A DNA stretch of 64,000 nt from Butyricicoccus pullicaecorum (lineage in GTDB: Bacteria > Bacillota > Clostridia > Oscillospirales > Butyricicoccaceae): NCBI GenBank assembly GCA_018365995.1, contig JAGZIY010000006.1, forward strand, positions 43,000 through 106,999. The letters are read 5' to 3'. Made by a program: the position numbers and the translations under genes. The number at the start of each line of letters is the position of its first letter. The stretch's first letter is position 1. The notes below the pieces were generated by a model. It saw nothing but the letters and a program-made list of their open reading frames with translations, did not search any database and had not been told where the DNA came from. Shown here piece by piece: positions 15,302 to 24,333 of the stretch.

Positions 15302-17689
15302 ATGGCATTAGAGAATAAGTATCGTGTTCACGAAGTCGCAAAGGACTTTGGTGTAGGCAATAAGGAAGTTACAGATATTTTGACCCAGTATGCAAAAACA
15401 CCGAAAAATCATATGCAGGTGCTTGATGAGCATGAACTGAGTCTGATTTTTGAGGTTATGACGCAGGATAATCAGGTGGAAGCGCTGGAGGAAACTTTGC
15501 AGAGCCAGCAGCAGATCCGCAGTAAAAAGCTGACAGAATCCCGTCAGCAGGCAGCGGCACAGCGGCAGGAAACACAAAAGCAGCCTGAAACAAAACCGGT
15601 GAAGCCACAGCAGACATCTGGTGCTGCACAAGCCGAGCAAAAAACGGCAGAACGCAAAGAAGAAAAGCAGGTGCAGCAGCACAGTCGAGTCAAGCAGGTG
15701 CACCGTATTGATACACGTACTGGCGGTGACGTCAATCTGGATAAGTATGACGAGCGTATTGACTCTCTGGTATCGGAAAAAGCAGAGCGTATGTCGTCTT
15801 CCAGCCAGAAGAAGCAGAAGCTTACCAAAAAGTCCGACCAGCGTGCAAAGCAGCAGGCTTCTGGCAAGCGCCGTCAGGAGGAACAGGAAAAAATGCGCCG
15901 CTTGCAGCGTCAGCAGCAACAGGCTGCTGCCAAAAAGGTGCAGCTTAAAGTTTCCATTCCGGATGAAATCAATGTTGGCGAGTTTGCACAGCGCATGAAG
16001 CGCACTGCGGCGGATATCATCAAGGAGTTGATGAAGCTGGGTGTCATGGCTTCCGTATCGGAGACTATTGATTTTGATACAGCGGCGCTGGTTGCAGAGG
16101 AGCTTGGCGCAAAGGTGGAAAAGGAAGTGCATGTCACCATTGAGGAGCGCCTCTTTGATGAGCATGAGGATAAGGAAGAGGAGCTTGTACCGCGTGATCC
16201 GGTTGTTGTTGTAATGGGTCACGTTGACCATGGTAAGACCTCTCTGCTCGATGCAATCCGTAAGACGAAAGTGACTGCGGGCGAGGCTGGCGGTATCACT
16301 CAGCATATCGGTGCATATCGCGTTGAGGTTGATGGCAAGCCAATCACCTTCCTCGACACTCCGGGGCATGCGGCGTTTACCTCTATGCGTGCGCGTGGTG
16401 CACAGGTTACAGATATTGCAATTCTGGTTGTTGCGGCTGATGACGGCATTATGCCGCAGACCATTGAGGCAATCAACCATGCAAAGGCAGCCAATGTGCC
16501 GATTATTGTGGCTGTTAATAAGATGGATAAGGAAAGCGCAAACCCAGATCGTGTCCTTCAGCAGCTGACCGAGTACGAGTTGGTACCAGAGGAATGGGGC
16601 GGTGAGACTATTGTCTGCAATATCTCTGCCAAGTTCGGTCAGGGTATCGAAAATCTGCTCGAAATGGTTCTGCTGACGGCAGAGGTTGCTGACCTGAAGG
16701 CAAATCCGAATCGTCAGGCAAAGGGTACTGTCATCGAGGCAAAACTCGACAAGGGCAGAGGACCAGTAGCAACCATTCTGGTGCAGAATGGTACCCTGCA
16801 TACAGGTGACGTTGTGGTTGCAGGTACTGCAGTCGGTCGTGTACGTGCAATGACCGATGACGATGGCAGAAAAATTCAGGCAGCGGGACCTTCTGTACCT
16901 GTTGAAATCATTGGTTTGGGCGAGGTTCCGGGCGCCGGCGATATCTTCTATGCAGTTGATGACGAGCGCATGGCACGTGAACTGGTGGAACAGCGTAAGC
17001 AAAAGGAAAAGGACGAACGCAACAAGAACTTCCACAAGGTTACACTGGATAACCTGTTTGCGTCCATTCAAGAGGGCGAAATGAAGGAGCTGGGAATTAT
17101 CGTCAAGGCAGACGTACAGGGCTCTGCCGAGGCTCTGCGCGCGTCCCTTGAAAAGCTGTCCAATGAGGAGGTTCGTGTCCGTGTGATTCATAGCGCAGTT
17201 GGTGCAATCAACGAATCAGATGTCATGTTGGCAGCAGCTTCTGGTGCGATCATTGTCGGATTTAATGTGCGTCCTGACCGTGTGGCAACCGAATCGGCGG
17301 CGGCACAGGGCGTGGATATGCGTATGTATCGTATCATCTATGACTGCATTGAGGAAATGGAGCAGGCAATGAAGGGCATGCTGGCACCAAAGTTCCGTGA
17401 AGCGGTTCTGGGACATGCAGAGGTGCGTACCACCTTCCGCGTTTCCGGTGTGGGTACGATTGCGGGCTGCTATGTTCAGGACGGTAAGATTCAGCGCTCT
17501 GCACAGGTTCGTATTGTGCGTGATGGCATTGTCATTCATGAGGGTATCTTGTCCTCACTCAAGCGTTTTAAGGATGATGTCAAGGAAGTTGCATCGGGCT
17601 ATGAGTGCGGCTGTGGCTTCGAAAACTTTAATGATATCAAGGAAGGCGACGTATTTGAAGCCTTTGTGATGGAAGAAATCAAGCAATAA
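15302..17689 (+). CDS. infB: translation initiation factor IF-2
   Basis: GTPase that places initiator tRNA on the 30S subunit and promotes subunit joining. 795 residues from the ATG at 15302 (eight bases after GGAGGTG; the ATG at 15296 is too close). N-terminal IF2_N motif KYRVHEVAKDFGVGNKEV, a long Gln/Lys-rich linker to about 210, a second IF2_N-like region, then the G domain: VMGHVDHGKT (G1), GGITQHIG (G2), DTPGHAAF (G3), NKMD (G4) and a SAK motif (G5). Domains II-IV follow to the C-terminus. A long minus-strand open frame opposite this gene is a shadow. Confidence 0.98.
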   Translation: MALENKYRVHEVAKDFGVGNKEVTDILTQYAKTPKNHMQVLDEHELSLIFEVMTQDNQVEALEETLQSQQQIRSKKLTESRQQAAAQRQETQKQPETKPVKPQQTSGAAQAEQKTAERKEEKQVQQHSRVKQVHRIDTRTGGDVNLDKYDERIDSLVSEKAERMSSSSQKKQKLTKKSDQRAKQQASGKRRQEEQEKMRRLQRQQQQAAAKKVQLKVSIPDEINVGEFAQRMKRTAADIIKELMKLGVMASVSETIDFDTAALVAEELGAKVEKEVHVTIEERLFDEHEDKEEELVPRDPVVVVMGHVDHGKTSLLDAIRKTKVTAGEAGGITQHIGAYRVEVDGKPITFLDTPGHAAFTSMRARGAQVTDIAILVVAADDGIMPQTIEAINHAKAANVPIIVAVNKMDKESANPDRVLQQLTEYELVPEEWGGETIVCNISAKFGQGIENLLEMVLLTAEVADLKANPNRQAKGTVIEAKLDKGRGPVATILVQNGTLHTGDVVVAGTAVGRVRAMTDDDGRKIQAAGPSVPVEIIGLGEVPGAGDIFYAVDDERMARELVEQRKQKEKDERNKNFHKVTLDNLFASIQEGEMKELGIIVKADVQGSAEALRASLEKLSNEEVRVRVIHSAVGAINESDVMLAAASGAIIVGFNVRPDRVATESAAAQGVDMRMYRIIYDCIEEMEQAMKGMLAPKFREAVLGHAEVRTTFRVSGVGTIAGCYVQDGKIQRSAQVRIVRDGIVIHEGILSSLKRFKDDVKEVASGYECGCGFENFNDIKEGDVFEAFVMEEIKQ

Positions 17690-17768
17690 CAATATAATAG
17701 CGAGCGGTTTGATGGCGCTCGATACCCCAAATACCACGCATGTAAGTGGTTGTATTATGAACAGAAAC

Positions 17769-17797
17769 ACAGGGGCGGGCAAATCGCCCGCCCCTGT
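17769..17797 (+). other. very stable hairpin between infB and rbfA
   Basis: A 12-bp, mostly G-C stem (ACAGGGGCGGGC / GCCCGCCCCTGT) with loop AAATC. No T-run follows, so it more likely protects or separates mRNA segments than terminates. Confidence 0.6.
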
Positions 17798-17828
17798 CTG
17801 ATTATCCCAAAGGAGGGAATCATAAATT

Positions 17829-18206
17829 ATGGCAAATAATCGCATTGACCGTATTTCAGAAATGGTTGGGCGTGCGCTGGCAGAGGCAATCCGTTCGGTC
17901 AAAGATCCGCGTGTTTCCGATGCCTTCGTTTCGGTCACGCATTGTGAGGTGACCAATGACCTGCGATATGCAAAGGTCTATATCTCGGTCATGGGACCTG
18001 ACGCACAGGCAGCAGAGGTCATGAAGGGGCTCAAGTCTGCGGCAGGGTGGCTGCGCCGCGAGGTGGGACATGCTGTGCAGCTGCGTTATGCACCGGAACT
18101 TGTTTTTACGCTGGACCATTCGATTGAGAGCGGTGCGCATATCAATGATGTAATTAACCAGCTCGAGCGGGAAGGCAAGATGGGCATAGAGGAGAATGAT
18201 GAATGA
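17829..18206 (+). CDS. rbfA: 30S ribosome-binding factor RbfA
   Basis: A 125-residue late 30S assembly factor with a single KH-like domain. Typical sequences are RIDRISEMVGRALAEAI, VKDPRVSDAFVSVTHCEVTN, LRYAKVYISVMG and RYAPELVFTLDHSIESGAHI. AAAGGAGGG lies upstream of the ATG. It overlaps the next gene by four bases (ATGA), a translational-coupling arrangement. Confidence 0.96.
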   Translation: MANNRIDRISEMVGRALAEAIRSVKDPRVSDAFVSVTHCEVTNDLRYAKVYISVMGPDAQAAEVMKGLKSAAGWLRREVGHAVQLRYAPELVFTLDHSIESGAHINDVINQLEREGKMGIEENDE

Positions 18207-19168
18207 GTGAAATGATTGCGCGTGCAGCGCAGGCACTTCTGGCAGCGGACAACATTCTGATTTTGTCACATCGCCGTCCAGATGGGGATACCACAGGCTG
18301 TGCAGGTGCTTTGTGCCGCGGCTTGCGGCAGCTGGGCAAGACAGCCTATATCCTCCCAAATCCGGATTTGACGGCAAGGTATCAGCAGCTGCTCGAACCA
18401 TGCTATGCACCAGAAGGATTTACGCCGGCATGTGTTGTGACAACCGATATTGCCGATTATAGCCTGTTGACAGACAACGCCAAAGCATATCAGGACAGAA
18501 TCGATATTGTGATTGATCACCACCGCTCGAATGTAATGGAGGCACCGGTGCGCGTGGTACGAGAAACCGCCGGCGCAAATGGTGAGGTGGTTTTGGATGT
18601 TCTGGATGCGATGCAGGTCGTGCTCGACAAGGAAATTGCGACCTGTCTCTATGTAGCACTCTCGACGGACACGGGCTGCTTCCGGTATTCCAATACGACA
18701 CCGCACACGCTGCGTGCGGCTGCACGGTGTCTGGAGGCTGGTGTGGATGGCGGAGAGCTGAACCGCAAGCTGTTTGAGGTGAAAAGCTGGGCACGCTTCC
18801 AGATGGAGCGCATTGTGTTTGACACCATGCAGTTTTTGCGGGAGGGCAAGATTGCACTCGTTGTAATCCGACGACATGACATTGACCGTACAGGGGCGGA
18901 TATGGACGATTTAGATTCTATCGCTTCCCTGACCCGTCAAATTGAGGGGGTACAGGTGGGCATTACCATTACGGAAAACAAGGACTTGACCTGTAAGGTT
19001 TCTGTACGCACGACCAAGGAAATAGATGCCTCTGCAATTTGTGCAAGGTGTGGCGGCGGCGGGCATCTGCGTGCGGCAGGTGCAACGCTGTCCTGTGAAG
19101 CAGACGAGGCGTGTGCGAGGATTTTGGAAGCTACAGAGCAGGTCTACGCAGAAAGTGAGCTTGTCTGA
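18203..19168 (+). CDS. nrnA: DHH-family phosphoesterase, NrnA-type nanoRNase
   Basis: Bifunctional oligoribonuclease/pAp phosphatase family. The 321-residue product has the DHH domain motifs SHRRPDGDTTG (near residue 22), DYSLL with the preceding TTDIAD, and IDHHRSN (near residue 110), which supply metal ligands. TDTGCFRYSNT follows, and the DHHA1 domain ends with the substrate-binding GGGGHLRAAGATL. Its place between rbfA and truB is the usual Firmicutes arrangement. The start overlaps the rbfA stop. Confidence 0.93.
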   Translation: MSEMIARAAQALLAADNILILSHRRPDGDTTGCAGALCRGLRQLGKTAYILPNPDLTARYQQLLEPCYAPEGFTPACVVTTDIADYSLLTDNAKAYQDRIDIVIDHHRSNVMEAPVRVVRETAGANGEVVLDVLDAMQVVLDKEIATCLYVALSTDTGCFRYSNTTPHTLRAAARCLEAGVDGGELNRKLFEVKSWARFQMERIVFDTMQFLREGKIALVVIRRHDIDRTGADMDDLDSIASLTRQIEGVQVGITITENKDLTCKVSVRTTKEIDASAICARCGGGGHLRAAGATLSCEADEACARILEATEQVYAESELV

Positions 19169-20080
19169 ATGGAAACAAGCGGTATTTTGATTTTTAATAA
19201 ACCGCCGGATTTTACCTCACATGATGTTGTAGCAAAGCTGCGCGGCATTTTACGCACCCGAAGGATTGGACATGGTGGTACGCTGGACCCGATGGCAACC
19301 GGCGTGCTGCCCATTTTTGTAGGGAGCGCAACGAAGGCAGCAGATTATGCGGCGGCACAGGATAAGGAATATCTTGCAGGCTTTACACTTGGGTTTGCAA
19401 CCGATACGCAGGATATCACGGGAAACATTACAGCGCGGTCCGAAAAGCGCGTGCAGATTGAACAGGTCAAAGCGGTCTTAGATAGTTTTCTGGGGGAGCA
19501 GCAGCAGATTCCGCCTATGTATTCTGCTGTAAAAATCGGTGGGCACAAGCTGTATGATTTGGCACGCAGGGGAAAAACAGTAGAGCGCCCAGCGCGTGCA
19601 ATTACGATTTTAGAGATTGCGCTTTGTGATTTTGATGAACAGACTCAGCGGGGAACTCTGCGCGTCGTATGCTCAAAGGGGACGTATGTACGCACAATCG
19701 TGCATGACTTGGGCGAACGATTGGGAACCTATGCTGTGATGCACGCGCTGACACGCATTCGCTCCGGCGTATATACCATGGAAGGGGCTTTATCTTTTGG
19801 AATGATTGAAGCGGCACGAGATGCGGGCACGTTGGACAGGCTATTCCTTCCAACAGATACCCTATTTACTGCATATCCGGCGGTTACCATCAATGACGAG
19901 GGGAATGAGCGGGCACTGCGCGGCGCAACGGTATTTGACCGTCAAACAAGTGGGCTGGCGGGGTTTGCACCCAAGACGCTGTGTCGAGTTTACTACAACG
20001 GTGTATTTTGTATGCTGGGGCGTATTGACCAGCTGGACAAAGGCGGAAGTGGGCTGTTTGTCCATAAAAATTTCAGATAA
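19169..20080 (+). CDS. truB: tRNA pseudouridine(55) synthase
   Basis: Makes pseudouridine at position 55 in the T-loop of tRNAs. 303 residues. The catalytic loop HGGTLDPMATGVLPI places the nucleophilic Asp at residue 40. GILIFNKPPDFTSHD at the N-terminus and PPMYSAVKIGGHKLYDLARRG also match. The ATG abuts the nrnA stop (TGAATG), so translation is probably coupled. ribF follows after 37 bases. Confidence 0.96.
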   Translation: METSGILIFNKPPDFTSHDVVAKLRGILRTRRIGHGGTLDPMATGVLPIFVGSATKAADYAAAQDKEYLAGFTLGFATDTQDITGNITARSEKRVQIEQVKAVLDSFLGEQQQIPPMYSAVKIGGHKLYDLARRGKTVERPARAITILEIALCDFDEQTQRGTLRVVCSKGTYVRTIVHDLGERLGTYAVMHALTRIRSGVYTMEGALSFGMIEAARDAGTLDRLFLPTDTLFTAYPAVTINDEGNERALRGATVFDRQTSGLAGFAPKTLCRVYYNGVFCMLGRIDQLDKGGSGLFVHKNFR

Positions 20081-20117
20081 ATAACAGGAAGCAAATGGCT
20101 TCGACTGGAGGTTCCAG

Positions 20118-21056
20118 ATGATATCACAGCATCAAAAACCGCGTGCAATTGCACTTGGCTATTTTGACGGCGTGCACATGGGACACCGTGCTCTGATGCA
20201 GCGCGCTGTACAGCGCGCGCAGGAAATCGGGGGGATTTCGGCGGTGTTTACCTTTGATAAGCATCCATCTTCAATTGTTACTGGTCAACAGATTCCGCTA
20301 TTGACCGCAGATGCGTACCGTCAAGATGAAATCAAGCAGCGCGGCGGTGTAGACGAGGTTATTTTCGGGCATTTCGACGAACTGCGTACAATGGATTGGC
20401 GCGACTTTATCCATGAATTGCTGATTGGAAAATTTCATGCGAAATATATTATCTCTGGGCACAATAACCGCTTTGGTTATATGGGACGTGGCACGCCGGA
20501 GGGAATGGCAGAGGAATGTGCAAAGGTTGGAGTGGGCTATGACTGTATCCCCGATGTCAAAGTTGGTGGTATCGTGGTGTCTTCCACTTATATTCGCCAG
20601 CTTATTTCTCTTGGAGATATGGAGCGCGTGTCAGAGTTTTTGGGTCATCCCTATACGATTACAGGGGTTGTCGCGCACGGGCGTAAGGTCGGGCGCACCT
20701 ATGGGGTGCCAACGGTGAATTTGCCGCTTCCTCCGGAAATGGCATTGCCGCCGTTTGGGGTCTATGCCTCCAGAGTCTGGGTAGGAGATCAGCAATATTT
20801 GGCAGCAACAAATATTGGTGTGAAACCGACTTTTGTCGATGCAGGTGCTCCAACGATTGAGCCGCATTTGCTGGATTTTTCAGGAGATCTGTATGGAAAG
20901 CTGATCCATGTGGAATTGCATCGGTTTTTACGACCGGAAAAAACATTTGACAGTGTGGAAGCACTGCATGCCGCGATTCAGGAGAATGTGCAGCAGACCC
21001 GTGATTTTTTCGCGCGGGAACATATAAAATCTGAAAAGAGCGAGCTGTCTGTGTGA
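20118..21056 (+). CDS. ribF: bifunctional riboflavin kinase / FAD synthetase
   Basis: Converts riboflavin to FMN and FMN to FAD. 312 residues. The FAD-synthetase nucleotidyl-transferase half shows GYFDGVHMGHR near residue 14, GHNNRFG and STYIRQLI. The kinase half begins near residue 180 with TITGVVAHGRKVGRTYGVPT and continues with FGVYASRVWV. Length and domain order are standard. A strong terminator begins inside the last codons and closes the operon. Confidence 0.96.
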   Translation: MISQHQKPRAIALGYFDGVHMGHRALMQRAVQRAQEIGGISAVFTFDKHPSSIVTGQQIPLLTADAYRQDEIKQRGGVDEVIFGHFDELRTMDWRDFIHELLIGKFHAKYIISGHNNRFGYMGRGTPEGMAEECAKVGVGYDCIPDVKVGGIVVSSTYIRQLISLGDMERVSEFLGHPYTITGVVAHGRKVGRTYGVPTVNLPLPPEMALPPFGVYASRVWVGDQQYLAATNIGVKPTFVDAGAPTIEPHLLDFSGDLYGKLIHVELHRFLRPEKTFDSVEALHAAIQENVQQTRDFFAREHIKSEKSELSV

Positions 21057-21081
21057 TTACAGATGGCTCGCTCTTTTATTT
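21034..21081. terminator. bidirectional terminator between ribF and rodA
   Basis: About 19 paired bases (AAAAGAGCGAGC.. with ..GCTCGCTCTTTT) and a 6-base loop. The left arm lies in the ribF 3' end, and T-runs occur on both strands. It serves the converging ribF and rodA genes. Confidence 0.9.
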
Positions 21082-21128
21082 AGATTGCTGGGGGCGTTGC
21101 GGGAATTTGATGCGATGTACGGTTGGGG

Positions 21129-22259
21129 TCATTTTTGCAGCCAACTTGGTTTTGCACGCATGCGCACACCAGCCGCGACGCCAAGTGCGGCATACATCGT
21201 AACGACCGAGGTGCCGCCATAGGAAAATAGGGGCAGTGTAATACCAACAACAGGAAACATGCCAAGGCACATCAAGATATTCTGAAATGACTGGAACATG
21301 AACATACCGGCAATGCCCACTGTTAAAAGCGCAGAGAATGTGGAGCCTGCACGAAAGCTGACATAAAATAGACGCAGTACCAGCAGAGAAAGCAGTAAGA
21401 TGACAAGTATGGCGCCAATAAATCCAAATTCTTCTCCGGCAACGGTATAGATGAAGTCGGAACGATTGACAGGTACTTTGCCATATTGAGTCTGTAAGCC
21501 CTGCATATAACCCGCACCGCTGAATTGTCCTGCGCCGATGGCGATTTTACTTTGTGCTGTTTGATGATAATAGTCTTTTCCTTGGTACAGGTTATCAATG
21601 GCAGGGTCGAACAAAACGAGGATACGGGCGAGTCGGTAGCCGCTTAAAAACTGAAAGAGAATTGGAACCGCGGCAAGACCGAAAACTAGCCCACCGAATA
21701 CCCATTTATAGGAAATTCCGGCAGCAAAAATCATAGTCAGAGCAATTGGGATATAGCTGAATGCAACACCGGCATCATGCTGGGCGATCAGGATCGCACC
21801 AATGAGCAGCATCACATGGAGACTAAGCTGGAGCAGCGTTTGCCAGCGGTTGATTTCTTCAAAAACTAACATAAGGTGTGCAGCAAAGGTGATAATGAAT
21901 AAGATTTTTCCGATTTCACCGGGCTGAATGGTGATAGACCCGATGGTGATCCAACTTCGGTTACCACCATGATCGGTACCAAGGAAAAGCATGGATAGCT
22001 GAAATAAGATGTTAAAAACCAAAAGAATGTGCCAGTAGCGTTTGATGGACTCCAAATCGATCAGAGACATAATAATAAAGACAAAAAATCCAATTCCGGT
22101 TGCAATACTCTGAATTAGCATATAGCGATCATGCAGGGAGTCGGTTGCTGTTGCAGAATTTACAAGCACTAGGCTGTATGCGGAGCAGCAAAGTGCCAGA
22201 AGCAGCAGATACAAATCGGTATTTTTGAAATAATGCGCAGTTGAGCGCAGCGGATTCAT
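21129..22259 (-). CDS. rodA: FtsW/RodA/SpoVE family peptidoglycan polymerase, RodA-like
   Basis: Membrane SEDS glycosyltransferase that polymerises lipid II for elongation. 376 residues from the ATG at 22259, with GGGAGG eight bases upstream; longer in-frame starts at 22309 and 22460 lack sites. Around ten hydrophobic helices are visible. Family signatures: NRSDFIYTVAGEEFGFIGA with the catalytic-type Asp, QPGEIGKI, and NILMCLGMFPVVGITLPLFS followed by YGGTS. RodA is preferred over FtsW from the lack of a long N-terminus and the monocistronic setting. It is divergent from fhs. Confidence 0.9.
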   Translation of the reverse strand: MNPLRSTAHYFKNTDLYLLLLALCCSAYSLVLVNSATATDSLHDRYMLIQSIATGIGFFVFIIMSLIDLESIKRYWHILLVFNILFQLSMLFLGTDHGGNRSWITIGSITIQPGEIGKILFIITFAAHLMLVFEEINRWQTLLQLSLHVMLLIGAILIAQHDAGVAFSYIPIALTMIFAAGISYKWVFGGLVFGLAAVPILFQFLSGYRLARILVLFDPAIDNLYQGKDYYHQTAQSKIAIGAGQFSGAGYMQGLQTQYGKVPVNRSDFIYTVAGEEFGFIGAILVILLLSLLVLRLFYVSFRAGSTFSALLTVGIAGMFMFQSFQNILMCLGMFPVVGITLPLFSYGGTSVVTMYAALGVAAGVRMRAKPSWLQK

Positions 22260-22375
22260 AAAAGGACCTCCCTTTGTCAGATAAAAGCTGTCGATGTTGA
22301 TAGAATTCATAAAAGTATGCAATTTATCATAACATAATTTCAGTGGAAAAGCGAGAATAAAATATGCTAGATTTA

Positions 22376-22404
22376 TTTTTAATTTATGAATTCTATGGTA
22401 AAAT
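22376..22404 (+). promoter_or_regulatory. candidate promoter of fhs
   Basis: TTTTTA-N17-TAAAAT, about 70 bases before the fhs start. The -35 is weak, so the call rests on the -10 box and position. Confidence 0.35.
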
Positions 22405-22473
22405 AACGATAAGTGATCATTTTCCCTGAAACGCACGATGACACCATAATACATGGACACATGGAGGATATCA

Positions 22474-24144
22474 ATGATGACAGATATTGAGATCGCACAG
22501 AATTGCCAGCTGCATCCAATTGCTGAGATTGCAGAAAAAGCGGGGATTGCGTCTGATGAACTGGAACTTTACGGCAAGTATAAGGCAAAACTTTCGTCTG
22601 AAACATGGCAGCGGTTGAAGGAACGGCCGGACGGTAAGCTGGTTTTGGTAACTGCTATCAACCCAACACCAGCAGGAGAGGGTAAGACAACCACAACGGT
22701 GGGCTTGGGACAGGCAATGGCAAAGCTTGGGAAAAAGGCAATGATTGCACTGCGAGAGCCATCTTTGGGTCCGGTTTTTGGTGTGAAGGGCGGTGCAGCA
22801 GGCGGCGGCTATGCACAGGTTGTACCAATGGAGGATATCAACTTGCACTTTACAGGCGATATGCACGCCATTACCGCAGCAAATAACCTGCTTTGCGCAA
22901 TGCTGGACAACCACTTGCAGCAGGGGAATGAACTAGGTATCGATCCACGTCGAATTTTATTTACCCGTGTGCTGGATATGAATGATCGTGCACTGCGTAA
23001 TCTCACCATTGGTCTCGGTGGTAAAGCTAACGGTGTACCGCGCGAAGATCATTTTATGATTACTGTTGCATCAGAGGTTATGGCGATTTTGTGTCTTGCA
23101 CAGGATATTCTGGATTTGAAGCATCGCCTGGGAAATATTTTGGTAGCTTATCGTTATGACGGCACTCCCGTGTATGCACGGGAACTGGGGGCAGATGGGG
23201 CAATGACCGCGCTGCTCAAAGATGCAATCAAACCCAATCTTGTGCAGACATTGGAGGGGACTCCGTGCCTCATGCACGGAGGTCCCTTTGCCAATATTGC
23301 ACATGGCTGCAACAGCGTACAGGCGACAAAGATGGCGCTCAAGTTAGCGGATATTGCAATCACAGAGGCAGGCTTCGGTGCAGATTTGGGCGCAGAGAAA
23401 TTTTTTGATATCAAATGCCGTGCAGCCGGATTGAAGCCGAAATGTGTTGTGCTGGTTGCAACTGTGCGGGCACTGAAATATAATGGCGGTGTTGCAAAGA
23501 CAGAACTCAATCACCCAGATGCTGCCGCACTCGAACGCGGCATTGTAAATCTAGATGCGCATATCGAAAATATTCAAAAGTTCGGGGTGCCGGTTGTGGT
23601 GGCAATCAATGCGTTTCCAACAGATACCGAGCAGGAAATGAATGTCATTCGCGCACATTGTAAACAGAAGGGAGTACGTGTGGCACTTTCTGAAGTGTTT
23701 GCGAAGGGCGGTGCCGGCGGAACAGCACTGGCGCAGGAAGTGCTGGAGGTGTTAGAGGAGGATACAGCTGATTTTGCGCCGATTTATTCGCTTGAACAGC
23801 CGCTTGTAGACAAGATTCGAACCATTGCGACCAAAATCTATGGCGCGGCAGATGTCAATATCCTTCCAGCGGCGTACAAGGAGCTTTCTAACATAGCAGA
23901 GTTGGGATACGGAAATTTGCCGATTTGTATGGCAAAGACACAGTATTCTCTGTCTGATGATGCCTCCTTGCTCGGTCGTCCGAAGGATTTCACCATCACG
24001 GTTCGTACGGCGCGTTTGTCCGCTGGCGCAGGATTTGTTGTATGTGAGACGGGTGCGATCATGACGATGCCGGGATTGCCTAAGAAGCCAGCAGCACTTT
24101 CTATCGACGTAGACGAAAACGGTAAAATTACAGGATTGTTCTAA
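22474..24144 (+). CDS. fhs: formate-tetrahydrofolate ligase
   Basis: ATP-dependent formation of 10-formyl-tetrahydrofolate from formate, used in one-carbon metabolism and in acetogenic or purine-fermenting Clostridia. 556 residues. GGAGG at 22463-22467 points to the tandem ATGs at 22474/22477 (MMTDIEIAQN), not the ATG at 22453. The P-loop TPAGEGKTTTTVGLGQ is near residue 65, followed by REPSLGPVFGVKGGAAGGGY and the later EAGFGADLGAEKFFDIKCR. Length is as expected. It has its own terminator. Confidence 0.97.
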   Translation: MMTDIEIAQNCQLHPIAEIAEKAGIASDELELYGKYKAKLSSETWQRLKERPDGKLVLVTAINPTPAGEGKTTTTVGLGQAMAKLGKKAMIALREPSLGPVFGVKGGAAGGGYAQVVPMEDINLHFTGDMHAITAANNLLCAMLDNHLQQGNELGIDPRRILFTRVLDMNDRALRNLTIGLGGKANGVPREDHFMITVASEVMAILCLAQDILDLKHRLGNILVAYRYDGTPVYARELGADGAMTALLKDAIKPNLVQTLEGTPCLMHGGPFANIAHGCNSVQATKMALKLADIAITEAGFGADLGAEKFFDIKCRAAGLKPKCVVLVATVRALKYNGGVAKTELNHPDAAALERGIVNLDAHIENIQKFGVPVVVAINAFPTDTEQEMNVIRAHCKQKGVRVALSEVFAKGGAGGTALAQEVLEVLEEDTADFAPIYSLEQPLVDKIRTIATKIYGAADVNILPAAYKELSNIAELGYGNLPICMAKTQYSLSDDASLLGRPKDFTITVRTARLSAGAGFVVCETGAIMTMPGLPKKPAALSIDVDENGKITGLF

Positions 24145-24174
24145 AGAATAAAGGACTGCCCTGTTTAGTATTCG

Positions 24175-24208
24175 AAAAGACCTTCTGGAAACAGAAGGTC
24201 TTTTTATG
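24175..24208 (+). terminator. rho-independent terminator of fhs
   Basis: 13-bp stem AAAAGACCTTCTG / CAGAAGGTCTTTT with a GAAA tetraloop and a T-tail. Confidence 0.92.
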
Positions 24209-24258
24209 TGGGACATAAGAAAAAATTTGCTATTTTATGCTGAATCCTGCAAGTTGTA

Positions 24259-24267
24259 TGCTATAAT
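24259..24267 (+). promoter_or_regulatory. extended -10 promoter of the FtsA-like gene
   Basis: TGC-TATAAT gives a perfect -10 with a TG extension, 67 bases before the start codon. No strong -35 is seen. Confidence 0.55.
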
Positions 24268-24333
24268 AGGGATAAACGAAATCTATACGGAGGCAGGTGG
24301 CTCGTAAGAAATCGCTTGCCGGGAGGAATCAAT

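Noticed and set aside
15308..17191. 627-residue minus-strand open frame opposite infB
   Set aside because: It lies wholly antisense to a clearly conserved gene, has biased Cys/Leu/His composition and no ribosome site; a shadow frame.
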